DNA from: Agarophyton chilense
Taxonomy: Eukaryota; Rhodophyta; Florideophyceae; Gracilariales; Gracilariaceae
Direction: 5' to 3'
Assembly (NCBI GenBank): GCA_030374765.1
Contig: JARGXX010000073.1
Span: forward strand, 734,776 to 798,775
DNA: 64,000 bases
In this document: positions 53,980 through 64,000 of the stretch, piece by piece
Position numbering within the stretch: position 1 is the first letter of the stretch
How the letters are laid out: each line of letters opens with the position of its first letter
The notes under the pieces: model-generated
Told to the model about the DNA's origin: nothing
Seen by the model: the letters and a program-made list of their open reading frames with translations, nothing else
Database searches by the model: none
Program-made: the position numbers and the translations under genes

Positions 53980-56900
53980 ATGGCTCCAGAACCCACGAGA
54001 ACTTCTTCATCGCCTGCGGCAGACACCTTCGAAATGGGTAAACTGTTTGGTACGGGGGATGAACTTATCAGGGCGTGTCTGGATTTGCGTGATCGTTACG
54101 CATTAACGAGGCGGGAGGAAGATGAGCCGCGAAAAGTGGGGCACACTGTATTCATCGATTTCGCAATTGCCAATCACCACATCCTACCGGAGACCGCGAA
54201 GTTTTTTTATACTCTCCTAGGTCCCGACCACACCAATTACACAGAAGATGAGCTCCGAGTTGTAGGAAGGAGGGGCTCGAACTGTCAGAATTATTTCTCG
54301 GCGAGGTTGCTGGATATAAGGGATGGGGACCCAGATAGGCGCGTGAGGGACTTTTGGAACGCGTACGAGGCGGTGGAGTTCAAGGGCATCCCGAAGAATG
54401 TCACTTTGACAGAGTTCTTCAAAGGTCTGGATACAACCCGAAAGATGGCGAGCAAAAGCCGGGCTCCATTCGCGACCGACTTCCCGACAATGTTCCACAG
54501 GTTTCTGTTCCTCATTTGTATTCAGTCGGTCTCTATGGAGAAGAGAAGAGTCTCCCGTAAGTGAAGAAAGCGGTACAGAACCTACGATACGCCATTTTCG
54601 AAGGTGGCGATTTATGACAAACCAGTAGCTCAGCGTGTGGGCTTTGGTGTGCAGCTCGTCAATAACGCGTGGGACAGCTTCTCCCAGTATTTGGGATTCC
54701 CTGGCGTGGAATTCATGGTTTTGCCCTTTATCCATCTACGATATTCTGATATGCAGTTCCAGGCAATCGGAAACAGAAGGGATGGGTTCTCTCACAAGGA
54801 CATGGCCCAACGACTCCTTCCTGGTAGAAACCGTACTTTATTGGAGGAGGATGTCGTCCCATGGGCGTGGAACCTGCCGGAGTACGTTGACACTCCACTT
54901 CGTATGTTGGCCAAAGAGTTTCTCGCTGACCTGCACAAAGTGGTGGTGAATGAGCAGCTTTACTCTATATCAGCTCCGGAAAGATGGGACGTTCTAAAAC
55001 CGTTTACATACACTTTGCCTAGAGTGTTTGCGGAGAGATTCGACTGCTTCTCGAACTCTCTTATCTCTACCATCTCGGAATACATATCGCCACTAAAGCT
55101 GCGAGGGAGTGTGGAGGTGGAAGTGGTGGCTGCGACAAAGGCGGAACCTACTATGGTTATGGAAGAAGACGAGATAGAAGTTGTACCCCCTGAGAAAGAT
55201 TCGGAGGCTCCGGCGGTGGAGGGTGGAGAGGGAGTAGAGGGTGGGACCGGGAATGAGGAAGAGAACATGGGTGTTGGTCAGCATTCTTCCACAGCTGGAC
55301 CAAGGTCGGTCGAATCTGAGTCGGTGGATATTCTGCCGCCTCACGACCTTACCTCTCTGGATGATATAATGTCTCTCCAAAAGTGCGAGTCGGAGATGGA
55401 TAAGCACTGTCGAATGTACAATTGTACTTTCGAGAACCTGGTGGAGATTGACGAGACATTGCGCAGCAATGGGGTCTCTCCGATAGGGAAAGTGCAGTTG
55501 GTTCTCACGGACCCGCCGTATAATATACGTGCGAAGAAGAACAGGAAAAACAGCTGGTACGACGTTCTTAACCGGCAAGACATGGTGAAGACGGCGAAGC
55601 TCATCTCTAAACTTCTGCGTCCGAGAGGGCATTTCGTTATATTCTGCGCGATTGAGCAGGTGAACGAATGGAAAGAAGTGTTGGGTCGAATTGGTGCAAA
55701 AGATGAGAATGGACAGAAGAGCAGGTCGTTTGTCGTGGACAAGGTCCAGCTGCACTTCATTCGCTCTCAAGGCAATCCGATGCGTAATCCCGGACGTAGT
55801 TCGTGCTCCCTGTTTCCCGGAACAGAGTACGCCATTCATGGAGTTCGCAGCGGGTTGTCCTACGCCGAACAACATGGCATGGTGAACTATGAGAACTTCA
55901 GCTATGTACCATCGCGATATCCGGGTTACCATAGCGTGATTGACCAAGTGCCTCCCATGTCGAATGGTGAAACACTTCTATGGAGAAGGAAGAATGCCAA
56001 AGGAGCAGTTACGTATCAGAAAGTGCGGGCGGAACAGAAGTCACGCGCTTTGCTGAAGGAGCTCATCAGCAGGTTTTCTCAGCCGGGAGACATAGTGGTG
56101 GACCTCTTCGCCGGAACATTTTCAACGGCCATGGCATGCATGGAACTGGAAAAGCACCGTCAGTTTCTAGGGTGTGAGCCAGATCCGCAGTGCTTTGCTC
56201 ATGCGAAGCACGCCGCTACAGTGAAATTTGCGTCATGCATGCGGAACAACGAGACGGACATTCATATAACGCAAGATGTTCGGAACGCTGTGACTCGAGT
56301 GACATGCTTGTTTCCGGACGTCGTCATAAAGCGTTCGAAGTCCTGGAAAACACCTACCGGATTTCCCGAGCATCAGATGTTTCCACCCCATATCGTGGAT
56401 TTTCTCTCCTCCATGTGGCAGGATAAGAATATATCGGAGATTGGGCGACGGCAGGCGCTGTATGAGTGGCCAAGAAGTTTTCAAGGAAAGATGTCACTGT
56501 TGGATTGGAATGCTATTCTGGCAGTGGAGGCGACAGTATGTGGTTGTCAGATTGCAAATGCTGGAGTTGGTGTGTACACAACACGCCGGGTGATACAAGG
56601 TGAGACTGTTTGTTACTTTTACGGGACTTTGGTGTACCATGATCTTTCAAAGCGGAAGGAAGTTCATAAGGCATACGGAGGGGGGCTATTGAAAGCGACT
56701 GCTGATCGTTTTCGGCAGTACGCGATGGAGATAAGCGTCCGAGGGGAAGTGTTTCACAAGCTACCAGGAAGAATTAGTGGGGTGTCTCTTATTCCGGTGT
56801 GGATTGTCCCTGCTCCATTTTGCTTGGGGGGAACAATTAACGACCCCAAGTATGTGGAAGGGGATAGGGACAGGGATGCGGTTGAAGACGGGTTAATGAG

Positions 56901-57090
56901 ACGCCGAACTGCAAATGTTCGGGTCATCAGAACTCCGGGGACGGGGCGGACCCCATTTCAGTTGAGAGACTATAGATTGCTTTCTGTGCAAGCAATTCGA
57001 GATATAGAAATAGGAGAGGAGCTGTTCGCGGATTATGGGACAGAGTATATCTGGAGTATGAATAACACGCCAGTCATAGTAATCGATTAA
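53980..57090 (+). CDS. DNA amino-methyltransferase fused to SET domain
   Basis: Two open parts (53980-54564 and 54604-57090) join if an intron at 54501-54578 (GT...AG, 78 bases) is removed, giving 1,010 residues. Residues 1-330 are unrecognised; about 350-440 is an acidic linker. The methyltransferase follows: VQLVLTDPPYNIRA (motif IV, D485-P-P-Y), then DIVVDLFAGTFSTAMAC (motif I, D682) and GCEPDPQCF. Motif IV before motif I is the beta-class order; DPPY usually marks N6-adenine methylation, N4-cytosine being the alternative. From about 825 to the end is a SET domain: GVGVYTTRRVIQGETVC, GGTINDPKYV in place of the usual NHSC, and IRDIEIGEELFADYGTEYIW. SET domains methylate lysine, usually on histones. 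Asp in place of the NHSC histidine/cysteine may alter activity. Likely nuclear. Confidence 0.85.
54501..54578 (+). other. proposed intron in the methyltransferase-SET gene
   Basis: Starts GTTTCTG after CCACAG and ends GGTACAG. Removing it joins two open frames in phase through an Arg codon. A stronger-looking donor (GTAAGT at 54557) is present but gives no in-phase join with nearby AGs. Confidence 0.5.
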
Positions 57091-57487
57091 AAGTGCATCG
57101 CTTTTGTTACTTTACTTCATTGTAGTGTACCAGATATTGTGGGCTTTTACTATGTTTGTCGCTACATATAACGTCAAAGCGTGACGTAGTACATATGCTA
57201 AAGGAAAGTCTGTTTTTTCCTCTTCGCCGGATGTTTCTTTTGTTGTTTCGCCCCTTTTCTGGTTCTCGGGTCCGGTGCCTGTACACCGAAGGAGAATACT
57301 TTCCCAATATCTGGTGCGTTCGAGCGCATATTTAAAATATCTGAAAAGTTTCAAAGCGGGGTTTTCTGAGAACACGAAAAGGGTGGAGGTATATTTTTGG
57401 AAGCAGAATGTTTCGAAGCTTCTCTCCCATCCATCGCATTGCAACGCGTGGAAGACCATACCACGATCGCTCTCTCTCTCTTCAACC
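57091..57487. other. intergenic, includes shared 50-bp segment
   Basis: Between two plus-strand genes. 57233-57282 matches 8993-9042 in inverse orientation with one mismatch. The remainder should hold the promoter of the next gene. Open frames crossing it on the minus strand are read-through of low-complexity sequence. Confidence 0.5.
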
Positions 57488-60141
57488 ATGGCTCCGAAGC
57501 GCAAATCGAGAAGCGAGAACACTAGCGGGCGCGGTACAAAATCACGGCGGCATGGAGGGGATGCGGAGGGCGGAAGGGACAAGGGGCGTAGGCTCCAGGG
57601 CGCGAGTGGAGAGAAGGGAGGCGTGCGCCTGAGAGGTAGATCAAGGCAAGATGGTGGGGAAGGAGAGGCGAGTGGGGGCAAAGGAAAGGCTGTTCGCGCA
57701 AAGGAGACGGTGACGGAGGAGAGTGCGGAGCAAATCACGTCGCGTACGGAGCAAATCACGTCGCCTACGGGAGAGATGGTGCGGAGCGGCGATGGAAAAC
57801 GGGATGGCGTGCGAAGCAACCGCACGCGTGTACCTAGAAGTGGATTGCGGGGGAGGGCGAGCAGAGCTCCAGGGAGGACAAGGAGAGGGGATGCATCCGA
57901 GCGGACTCTAAGTGCTGTACTCACGTCTTCAGCTGATGTGGAGCCGGTAAATCCATGCTCTGCACCTGAAGGAGGTGAAGAGATTCCGAATGAGAGGACG
58001 AAGGGGCGTAAGGAGGGAGAGAGAATGATCGGAGAACGTGGATCCCGCCTCAGAGGCGTTGAAGAAGCAGGGGCATCGTTTACGGGTATGAGGGAAGAGG
58101 ACGGTGATGATGAGATACAGAAAGGGAGAATAGAGAGTAGCCGTGGTGGGGAGGGTAGAATAGGTGGACCCAGTAGTGGTCTAATCGCGGGCGCAAGAGT
58201 CGTTCGAGAGAGAACAGAAGGAGAGAGTGTTGGAGTTACCGCGGGGGAACAGGCGGAAAGATGGGAGGGGGCGAACTTGGATTACGTGGAAGAAAGGAGA
58301 GAGCGTGCAAGGGAAAGAATGGGGAGTGTTCGAGTTACAGGAAGAAGAGCGATAGACGAAAGGGAAAGCAGAGAAGTGCATGTGAGTGAGGGGGGAGAAG
58401 GGGGTTTGCTGGAGGGAGAACACGTGGTTCAGGGGAGGAAGGCGATGGAAGAGCAGCAGTTCTTTCTCATCAGGGAGAAGATGTCGAGCGTTTGCCACCG
58501 AGGAGAGGGGTGGGTTTGGGAGTTGAAGGGTTTGAGGTGAACGCAAGGCGAAGGACGCCGGAAGGTATGCGAGTAAGGAGAAACATTGTATTCACAAGGA
58601 ATAATGATAACGGGGAGAATGCGAATTTAAATGTCGTGGAGAACGCCGTCCGTATAGTGGAAGATGAAGCAAATGATGATGACATAGGTTTGTTGCCGCG
58701 GTCGATGCTAATTGAGAAGATGAATGTGTTGAAGGGACAAATGGGACGTATGAAGGAAGACAGCTACAGTGTGATGGTGAGTTTGAAAATGACCCAAACG
58801 GAGCTGGATCGGGCGAGGGAGGAAATGAAGCAGCAGAATGTGCTGATTGAGAGTTTGAGGGAGGCGTTGAAAGGTAGAATCGCTGGGGAAGGGAGGGGGG
58901 AGGGAGGCGTGACGCGGCGACGAAAGTATGACATTGGAGTGCAGGAATGCTTTTATGGATTTGCACGTCGTGTGTATGATAGGATTCTTCATTATGCAAA
59001 ACTGGAGGCATCGGAACTTTGCTTCGACACCGAGAATGTGGGTCGAAGCTGGAAGAATAGAAGTGAGGCGGTTGGGGAGAGTAGGGAGGAAAGTATGTTT
59101 GTGGTGGGAGAGAAGGAAATGGTTCCGAGATGTCCAATTGAGGTTGCATATGAGATGAGACCGTATACGCCGTCGACAGAGGGCGGGAGCCATTTGTTGT
59201 TGAAGCACGTGGTAGAGACTGAGTTAATGGGAGAGAAATGGGAGTCGATAAGGGAAGCGGGGAGGAGAGAGGAGTGCGTGGAAAATGTAAGTGCGGATAG
59301 GTGCTTGAGACAGAGGATGAAGCAGACATTGAGCGATGTGGTTGGGGTGCGGAAGCGAGCAGCGCGTGATAAGCTGTTTTCCATGCTTGGATATGATTTG
59401 ATCGCGAAACGAGCTAAGGTGACTGAAGGGACGGAGCTTTGGGCGGAGTTGAAGAAGCAGATTGAGGAGGCGCAGGAGAAGTTGATGGGGTCGGGGGAGG
59501 ATGGGAGAGGTAAGCTGTGTGCGTGGAGAACGAGTGCGATTGAAGATATTACTTATTCTGGATCGAAGGTGTCTGAGAACTTGGAGGACTTTGGTGAGGC
59601 AGATATGTATTTTCGAAATCAGGTGTCGTTGAAAGTGTTGGAGGAGTTTATGGGCTACGCGGTAGAGAGTCACAGAAATGGAGAAAGGCAGTATGTGGAT
59701 GGGACGGTGATGCATCTTGCGCGACTTGATGCATGGATTGGATGTGTGGTGACCACGATGTATAGAGACGTTGGGCGGGGAGGCCAAAGGCAACTTTTGT
59801 TCTCGACGCTGTTTGGGAGGTTTCTGCCACTGGCTGTTGAGGACATATTGAGGGTTGCCTGGAACATGGTGAAGGATGAGTATGCTGAGGAGTTTGAGAA
59901 TGATGGATTCTGTGGAGGGAATCGTAGAGATGTGAGTGGGAATAAGGAGAGAATCGCGACGGTTGGGCTATGGATACCGTCGAGAGAGAAAATCTATCTG
60001 GCGATAAGGGAGGAGTTTTTCATGGAGAATCTCACGAGAAGACTTGGAGCGGTGTTAGATTGCTATATAGCGTCATGTGGACCAGAAGAACCACGGTTCA
60101 AGCGCTTAGCGTTGGGGAGTAGGCAAGGAGTGGGAGAGTGA
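57488..60141 (+). CDS. 853-residue basic coiled-coil protein, one intron
   Basis: ATG at 57488 (MAPKRKSRSENTSGRGTKSR). Exon 1 runs to 58381; an intron of 92 bases, 58382-58473, has a GTGAGT donor and a TTCTTTCTCATCAG acceptor; exon 2 runs in phase to 60141. Residues 1-298 are Arg/Gly/Glu-rich and disordered, with clusters like RGTKSRRH that suggest nuclear, nucleic-acid binding. Residues ~370-434 form a coiled coil (LDRAREEMKQQNVLIESL). The remaining ~420 residues are globular and helical, with LEEFMGYAVESH and LRVAWNMVKDEYAEE. No family recognised. It lies between the methyltransferase gene and the transposase, convergent with the latter at 110 bases. Possibly an accessory protein for transposition. 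Confidence 0.6.
58382..58473 (+). other. intron in the 853-residue protein gene
   Basis: GTGAGT donor directly after codon 298 and a pyrimidine-rich TTCTTTCTCATCAG acceptor. Both flanking frames are open and join in phase 0, while reading through gives a stop at 58538-58540. Confidence 0.75.
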
Positions 60142-60250
60142 TAAGGTACGGGGGGATAAGGGGGTAAGGAGGTGCAGCAAGATGGGGGTCGGCTATGGAA
60201 AAAAAGCAGCGGTGCCTATTTCATTGGATCATGTGCCTTGGGAGGTATTA

Positions 60251-63200
60251 TTATGGGTGCCACCCAGTGGTGGTGTTGTGCCACCAGTGGTGGTGTTGGA
60301 GAAGTAGGGCTTGGCAGTTGGGTCTCGGTAGAATCTGTTGAGGTAAAATCGATGGAAGCGCCAGTGCAATCGAGGGGTGAAGGGGGGTGCGGGGTAGTTT
60401 TGGCGAAGTACATGAACGGGGCCGAGAATGGAAGAGGATGGTACGAGGCCAAACCAGGGAGAGACGTTGTCGGAGTTGGAAGTGTTTGAGATAGGAAGGG
60501 GGTGGGCGGTGTGGTTTTGTTTCGTCGTCTGTTGCCCATCGGAGGCAGATGCAATTGAGAGAGACATCGACTTGATCCTGGGGTGGAACGAGTTCGAGGA
60601 ACTGAACGAAGGTGAACTCGTTATGAGTGGAAGGGGAAGAAGGGGTGGTGAAGCGAAGAAGAGAGTTGAGCTTGCAGACCCAGGCGGTGGGAGTGGGGTT
60701 GGAGAAGCTGGAACCGGCAACGAGGATGTGGGAGAACTTTGGGGTTTTAGAGGGACTGAAGGAGGGAGCAGCGAGGATACGTTGAATGAGTGGGAGAGGG
60801 GGATCTTTGACGGCGAGCTCGTTTCGATGGGCGATGTAGTCGTCTAGGGTTGGGGTGAAGCCGCCGACGACGTATGCGGAATTGACGAATGTGAGACGGG
60901 TTTGGCGGAGAGTGGGGGAGTCCTGGTTGAGAGCTAGTGTTTCGAGTGTGAGTGTGACGAAGGAGGGGAGTGCGAGGGTTCCAATCTGTGAGATGATGGC
61001 GATAGTGTCTGGGGAGAATAGGTCCTGAAGGGAAGAGATTGTTGAGTGGGGGTTTGCTCGAAGGAATTTGTGAGCGGTGATGAGATCGGAAAAGGAGGTG
61101 TGCTTGCCATCACGGACGAAACCTGGTTTGCGGGCTTGGAAGGGAGGAGGAGGGGCATAGGAGGATGAGGTGACGGAAGGATCAGCGGAGAGAGAAATCC
61201 AATTGTTGACGGCATCGGAGCGTTTGATGGCACGGATGGTTTCGTTGTGCGCGGTGGGTCTGCGCTTGGAGGTTCGGGAGTAATGTGCTTTGAAGAGGGT
61301 ATGGGCTTGTTCGAAGATGCCTGCATCGTTGAAGTGGAGACCCCCAAAGCGTCGAATGTCGTCTACGATGTGATCGAGGAGGTGGAATTTGAGGGTGCCA
61401 AGGTTAGAGGTATGGTATGGACCGAGAACATCGACAGCTCTGTGCTTGAAGGAATGGATTTGGGAGGCGAGTTTGGCAAGACGAGAAGTGGTCCATTCGG
61501 GGACGGAGTTGTAGCACATGGAGGTGAGGAGGAGGTCTGTGTACTTGGAGAAGACGGTTGTGATGGGAGCGGAATTGGCTTCGTCACAGCAGCGGTCGAA
61601 GAAGGCGCCGATGAAGGGGAAGACCATGTAGAGGGCGCGGTAGTCTTTTGCTTCTAGCATGCCGCGGACGCCGTCAGTTGTGAAGAAGCCGTTGAGGGAC
61701 TGCCCGCTTTCGGAAGTAGAGAAGTCGATGTGGAGGCCGGTAGCTGGGGAATGGTTTTCGATGGCGGTGAGGATGAAGTTGGACTGCTTGAGGATGGAGG
61801 TGCGGACGGAGTGGAAGGAACGGCGGGAGTTTGTGGAGCTGATGGTGGTGAAGAGGTGTTCTGATTTGAGACGTTCGATGGCGGCGAGCTTGATGAGTTT
61901 GGAAACGCCGAGGTGGAAGTTGTGGAGGGGTTCGAAGGGGAAGATGTTGTATGGGGTGAGGAGGGGGGTGATGTTGAAAAGGGGGTAAGACTCGAAGAGG
62001 GAGGGGTATTTAGCGAGGGAGAGGGAGTGGAGTGCTTGGAGAGCTTGTTCCTTGAAGTTGCGCGAGACTCTTGGCTTGCGGGCGAGGAGAGCTGCTTCGG
62101 AGTCCTTGAGGAGGGAGAAGTGTTTGTTGCGAGCTGCAAGGGTGAGGGGAAGAGATCGAGGGGGATGGGCGTGAGAGTGTTGGTGGAGTTGTGAGCGAGG
62201 GACAGAGCATCTGTGGCAAGGGTGCTGGGGCGGGTGCCGTGGGAGATGGCGAGAATATCCTTTGCCTCGGGAATGTCTGCGCAGTAGCTGGCGATGATGG
62301 GGTGGCATTGACGAAGAACGCCGTCTGCGTCGCGGAAGGGGAAACCGGGGAGGGCGGAAGAAAAGAGAGGTTGAAGGAGGGAGGAGATGGTCTGCTGTAT
62401 GAGTTCCATTTTTGTTTGGCGGGGGATGGAGGAGGAATGAGTGATGATATCTGCATCTGGAGAAGGAGTGATTGGGGTGAAGGAGGTGGGAAGATAGCCG
62501 AGGAGTGTGAGATTGTCGGAGATGCATTTGCGGCGAAAGGAGTCGGAGAAGTTGAGAAGGGTGATGTGGAGGGGGTAGGAGGTGATGGAAGAAGATTTGA
62601 AAGAGGTAGAGGACTTGTCGGAGTAGATTTGGACGAGGCCGATGAAGGAGTCGATACCGGTGGAGTGAGGAAGATGCCAGACGATGTTATCTTTTGTGGA
62701 CTGCATGATGGCGGTCTTGAGTGCGGGGATGACTTTTGAGCCAAGGGTGGCTGCCATGGGGTGTGCGAAGGCGGGAGAGCCGGAGGCGGATGTTTGGGAG
62801 ATGGGGTGGAAAAAGGTGTTCTTGAAGTGTGCGAGGGCGAGCTGTTGTATGAGGACATGGATTGCGTCTTTCTGGAAGAGGGTTGCGGAGAAGCGTTTGT
62901 GGGGATCGAAGATGGTGGAGGGGGCGAAACCAATGGACCTGATTCTCTGGTGGAAGAGGTCTGCCTGGAGCTCGAGGCATTGCTTTGCGGAGGAGACTGA
63001 GTTCCGGAATGTTGATTCGGAGAAGTGGGGATCATTAAGGAGAGTGATGAGTTCGTCAGCCTTTCGTTGTCCAAGCTTGGAGGCGATGGAGGAGATGTAG
63101 AGGACCATTTTCTCCAGGTGGGGGTTGTCGAGGGGGGGACTGGAAGGAGGGAGGGAGGAGAGAGCGAGAGAGGAGGGGGAACCGAGAGGGGCAGTGGCGA

Positions 63201-63492
63201 CGTGGATGGCGTCCTGGGTGTGGAGGGAGAGAGAGAGCTGGTCTTGGAGGTAGGAGTCATGGTGTGCGAGAGGGACGTTGTCAGAAGGGCGATGTGAGGG
63301 AGGAGGATGAGGGGGGAGTTGTGAGGTGGACTTGTGGCGTTTTGCGCGGGGGGGGAAGTTGGGTTCATTTCGGCCAGGGGAGAGGAAGCGCTTGTTGACG
63401 GAGAGGCGATGAGGGCACCTTCTCTGGTGCCGCTGGAGGGCGGGGATTTCTCGGGCGAAGAAGGAGCAACCGTTGAAGCAGCAGGAAGGCAT
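60251..63492 (-). CDS. Plavaka-like DDE transposase
   Basis: Encoded in two overlapping minus-strand frames (63615-61654 and 62527-60251), with protein-like sequence passing from the first to the second near 62150. I start it at the ATG at 63492 (MPSCCFNGCSFFAREIPALQ), because a C2H2-type finger begins there. Core signatures follow: LVQIYSDKSSTSF, with the likely first catalytic D, then SYPLHITLLNF, FRRKCIS and LGYLPTSF, matching the conserved YSDKT...YPVY...N...RRK...GYLP block of Plavaka transposases. Next come DADGVLRQCHPIIASYCADI, equivalent to the CADG...VYPI...ADxPE block, then FPFEPLHNFHLGVSKLIK, and FNDAGIFEQAHTLFKAHY with a candidate third acidic residue. The join near 62150 could be an intron ending ...CCCTTGCAG, or a true or assembly frameshift. 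Cut-and-paste enzyme acting on the element's ends in the nucleus. Confidence 0.85.
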
Positions 63493-63615
63493 GGTGGGTG
63501 GAGGAGAGGTGGTGGGAAAGAAGTTGGTAGGGGAGCGTAGACGGAGAGAGAGTATGGTGCACACAGGGCACGTGACAGGGGAGGGCGGTGGAGAATAATA
63601 TAGAATGCAAGGCAC

Positions 63616-63978
63616 GTGAGGTCTGCCAGGTCGGGCTGCGATTCTATTGCGATTGATATGGATGGTACTAAATGTTCAATTTCTATTTTGAGGTCCAGTT
63701 TGGGACCGGTTGTTTGTACTAATCTGTCAATCTAGAGCGCACAAAGATTGAATCTGCTCCTGCACCACTTCTCTACTTTTACCTTTAAACTGCGGTGACA
63801 GAAAGATTCACGCTAGTTTTACCTCCATCAAAACTAGAAAAACTGCAGATATGTGCTAGTTTTCCTTCCCATACAAACTAGCACTAATGAACGAATGAGA
63901 ATATTTTCGGAAATTAACACCTCCAAATTTGGATAAATTCACGGGTTTTTCGATCATTTCAATTCGTCCTTTTTTGAC
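63616..63978. other. right subterminal region
   Basis: Contains CGCTAGTTTT (63811-63820), AAAACTAG (63830-63837), GTGCTAGTTT (63853-63862) and its inverse AAACTAGCAC (63875-63884), the last two forming a 10-bp hairpin. Same CTAGTT word as the left end. The upstream region of the transposase gene is also here. Confidence 0.55.
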
Positions 63979-64000
63979 CACTGAACTAGCATTCCGAGAA
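63979..64000 (-). repeat. right terminal inverted repeat (at window edge)
   Basis: CTAGCATTCCGAGAA at the extreme right is the inverse of 44723-44737. The repeat may continue past the window. Confidence 0.75.

Larger units (their letters stand above)
44723..64000. mobile_element. giant Plavaka-like DNA transposon, at least 19.3 kb
   Basis: Left end lies in gypsy B gag; right end is at or beyond the window edge. The 15 bases at 44723-44737 (TTCTCGGAATGCTAG) recur inverted as the last 15 bases of the window; after three mismatches AGTG also matches. Subterminal CTAGTT/AACTAG words are repeated at both ends. Contents: transposase (60251-63615), methyltransferase-SET fusion, dioxygenase-like gene, ParB-like gene, an 853-residue coiled-coil protein, a reductase-like gene, small unknown genes and a central palindrome array. 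The Plavaka family (CACTA/CMC-related) is known mainly from fungi with much shorter elements; this size and cargo are unusual. Target duplication cannot be seen because the right flank is outside. Confidence 0.85.

Noticed and set aside
58592-59384. Long minus-strand frames opposite exon 2 of the 853-residue protein gene
   Set aside because: Pro/Ser/His/Leu-rich shadow frames of a purine-rich coding strand; no protein character.
62010-63368. 452-codon alternative minus-strand frame over the transposase
   Set aside because: Ser/Pro low-complexity shadow; the overlapping frames contain the conserved transposase blocks.

Overview
The window reads as nuclear DNA of an intron-poor photosynthetic eukaryote. 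The two intact single-copy genes (an OSCA/TMEM63 channel and an SRPK kinase) are each one open frame, and the left edge carries a DUF3493 gene of the kind found in plastid-bearing organisms. Compact uninterrupted genes embedded in LTR retrotransposon and DNA transposon debris fit a red alga, for example a florideophyte such as Chondrus. This is an inference from gene style, not a proof.

Layout. 1-6.6 kb: ordinary genes (DUF3493 fragment, OSCA/CSC1 channel, SRPK). 6.6-24.9 kb: decayed DNA with short dispersed repeats, a Ty1/copia pol relic, three reading frames broken by single in-frame TGA codons, and a mitochondrial-carrier relic with a TAG. 25.0-29.8 kb: a degenerate copia element on the minus strand with recognisable LTRs. 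30.3-40.8 kb: a Tc1/mariner transposase split by a complete but decayed Ty3/gypsy element (gypsy A, 30873-40357), flanked by the 5-bp target duplication CTGTT and itself carrying a ~0.53-kb LTR-like insertion. 41.3-42.5 kb: a PiggyBac-like transposase relic cut by a second gypsy element (gypsy B), whose gag is cut at 44.72 kb.

The insert in gypsy B is the main discovery: a giant DNA transposon of at least 19.3 kb (44723-64000) with an inverted terminal repeat whose right copy ends exactly at the window edge. It encodes a Plavaka-like DDE transposase (60251-63615, minus) and about eight other genes: a fused DNA amino-methyltransferase plus SET-domain protein; a probable 2-oxoglutarate/Fe(II) dioxygenase; a protein with a possible ParB-like fold; an 853-aa coiled-coil protein (one intron); a ketopantoate-reductase-like protein; and small unknown or membrane proteins. 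Between the left (minus) and right (plus) gene blocks lies a 1.3-kb array of 21 copies of a 12-bp palindrome (consensus TGTCGGCCGACA) spaced mostly 60-65 bp, which as a whole is one large inverted repeat.

Working model (inference): the transposon carries its own chromatin and DNA-modification kit, with a putative DNA methylase, a putative histone methylase and a putative oxygenase, together with a structured central array that could be a replication, segregation or boundary site. The genes in the transposon look far less decayed than everything around it, so it is probably the youngest insertion here.
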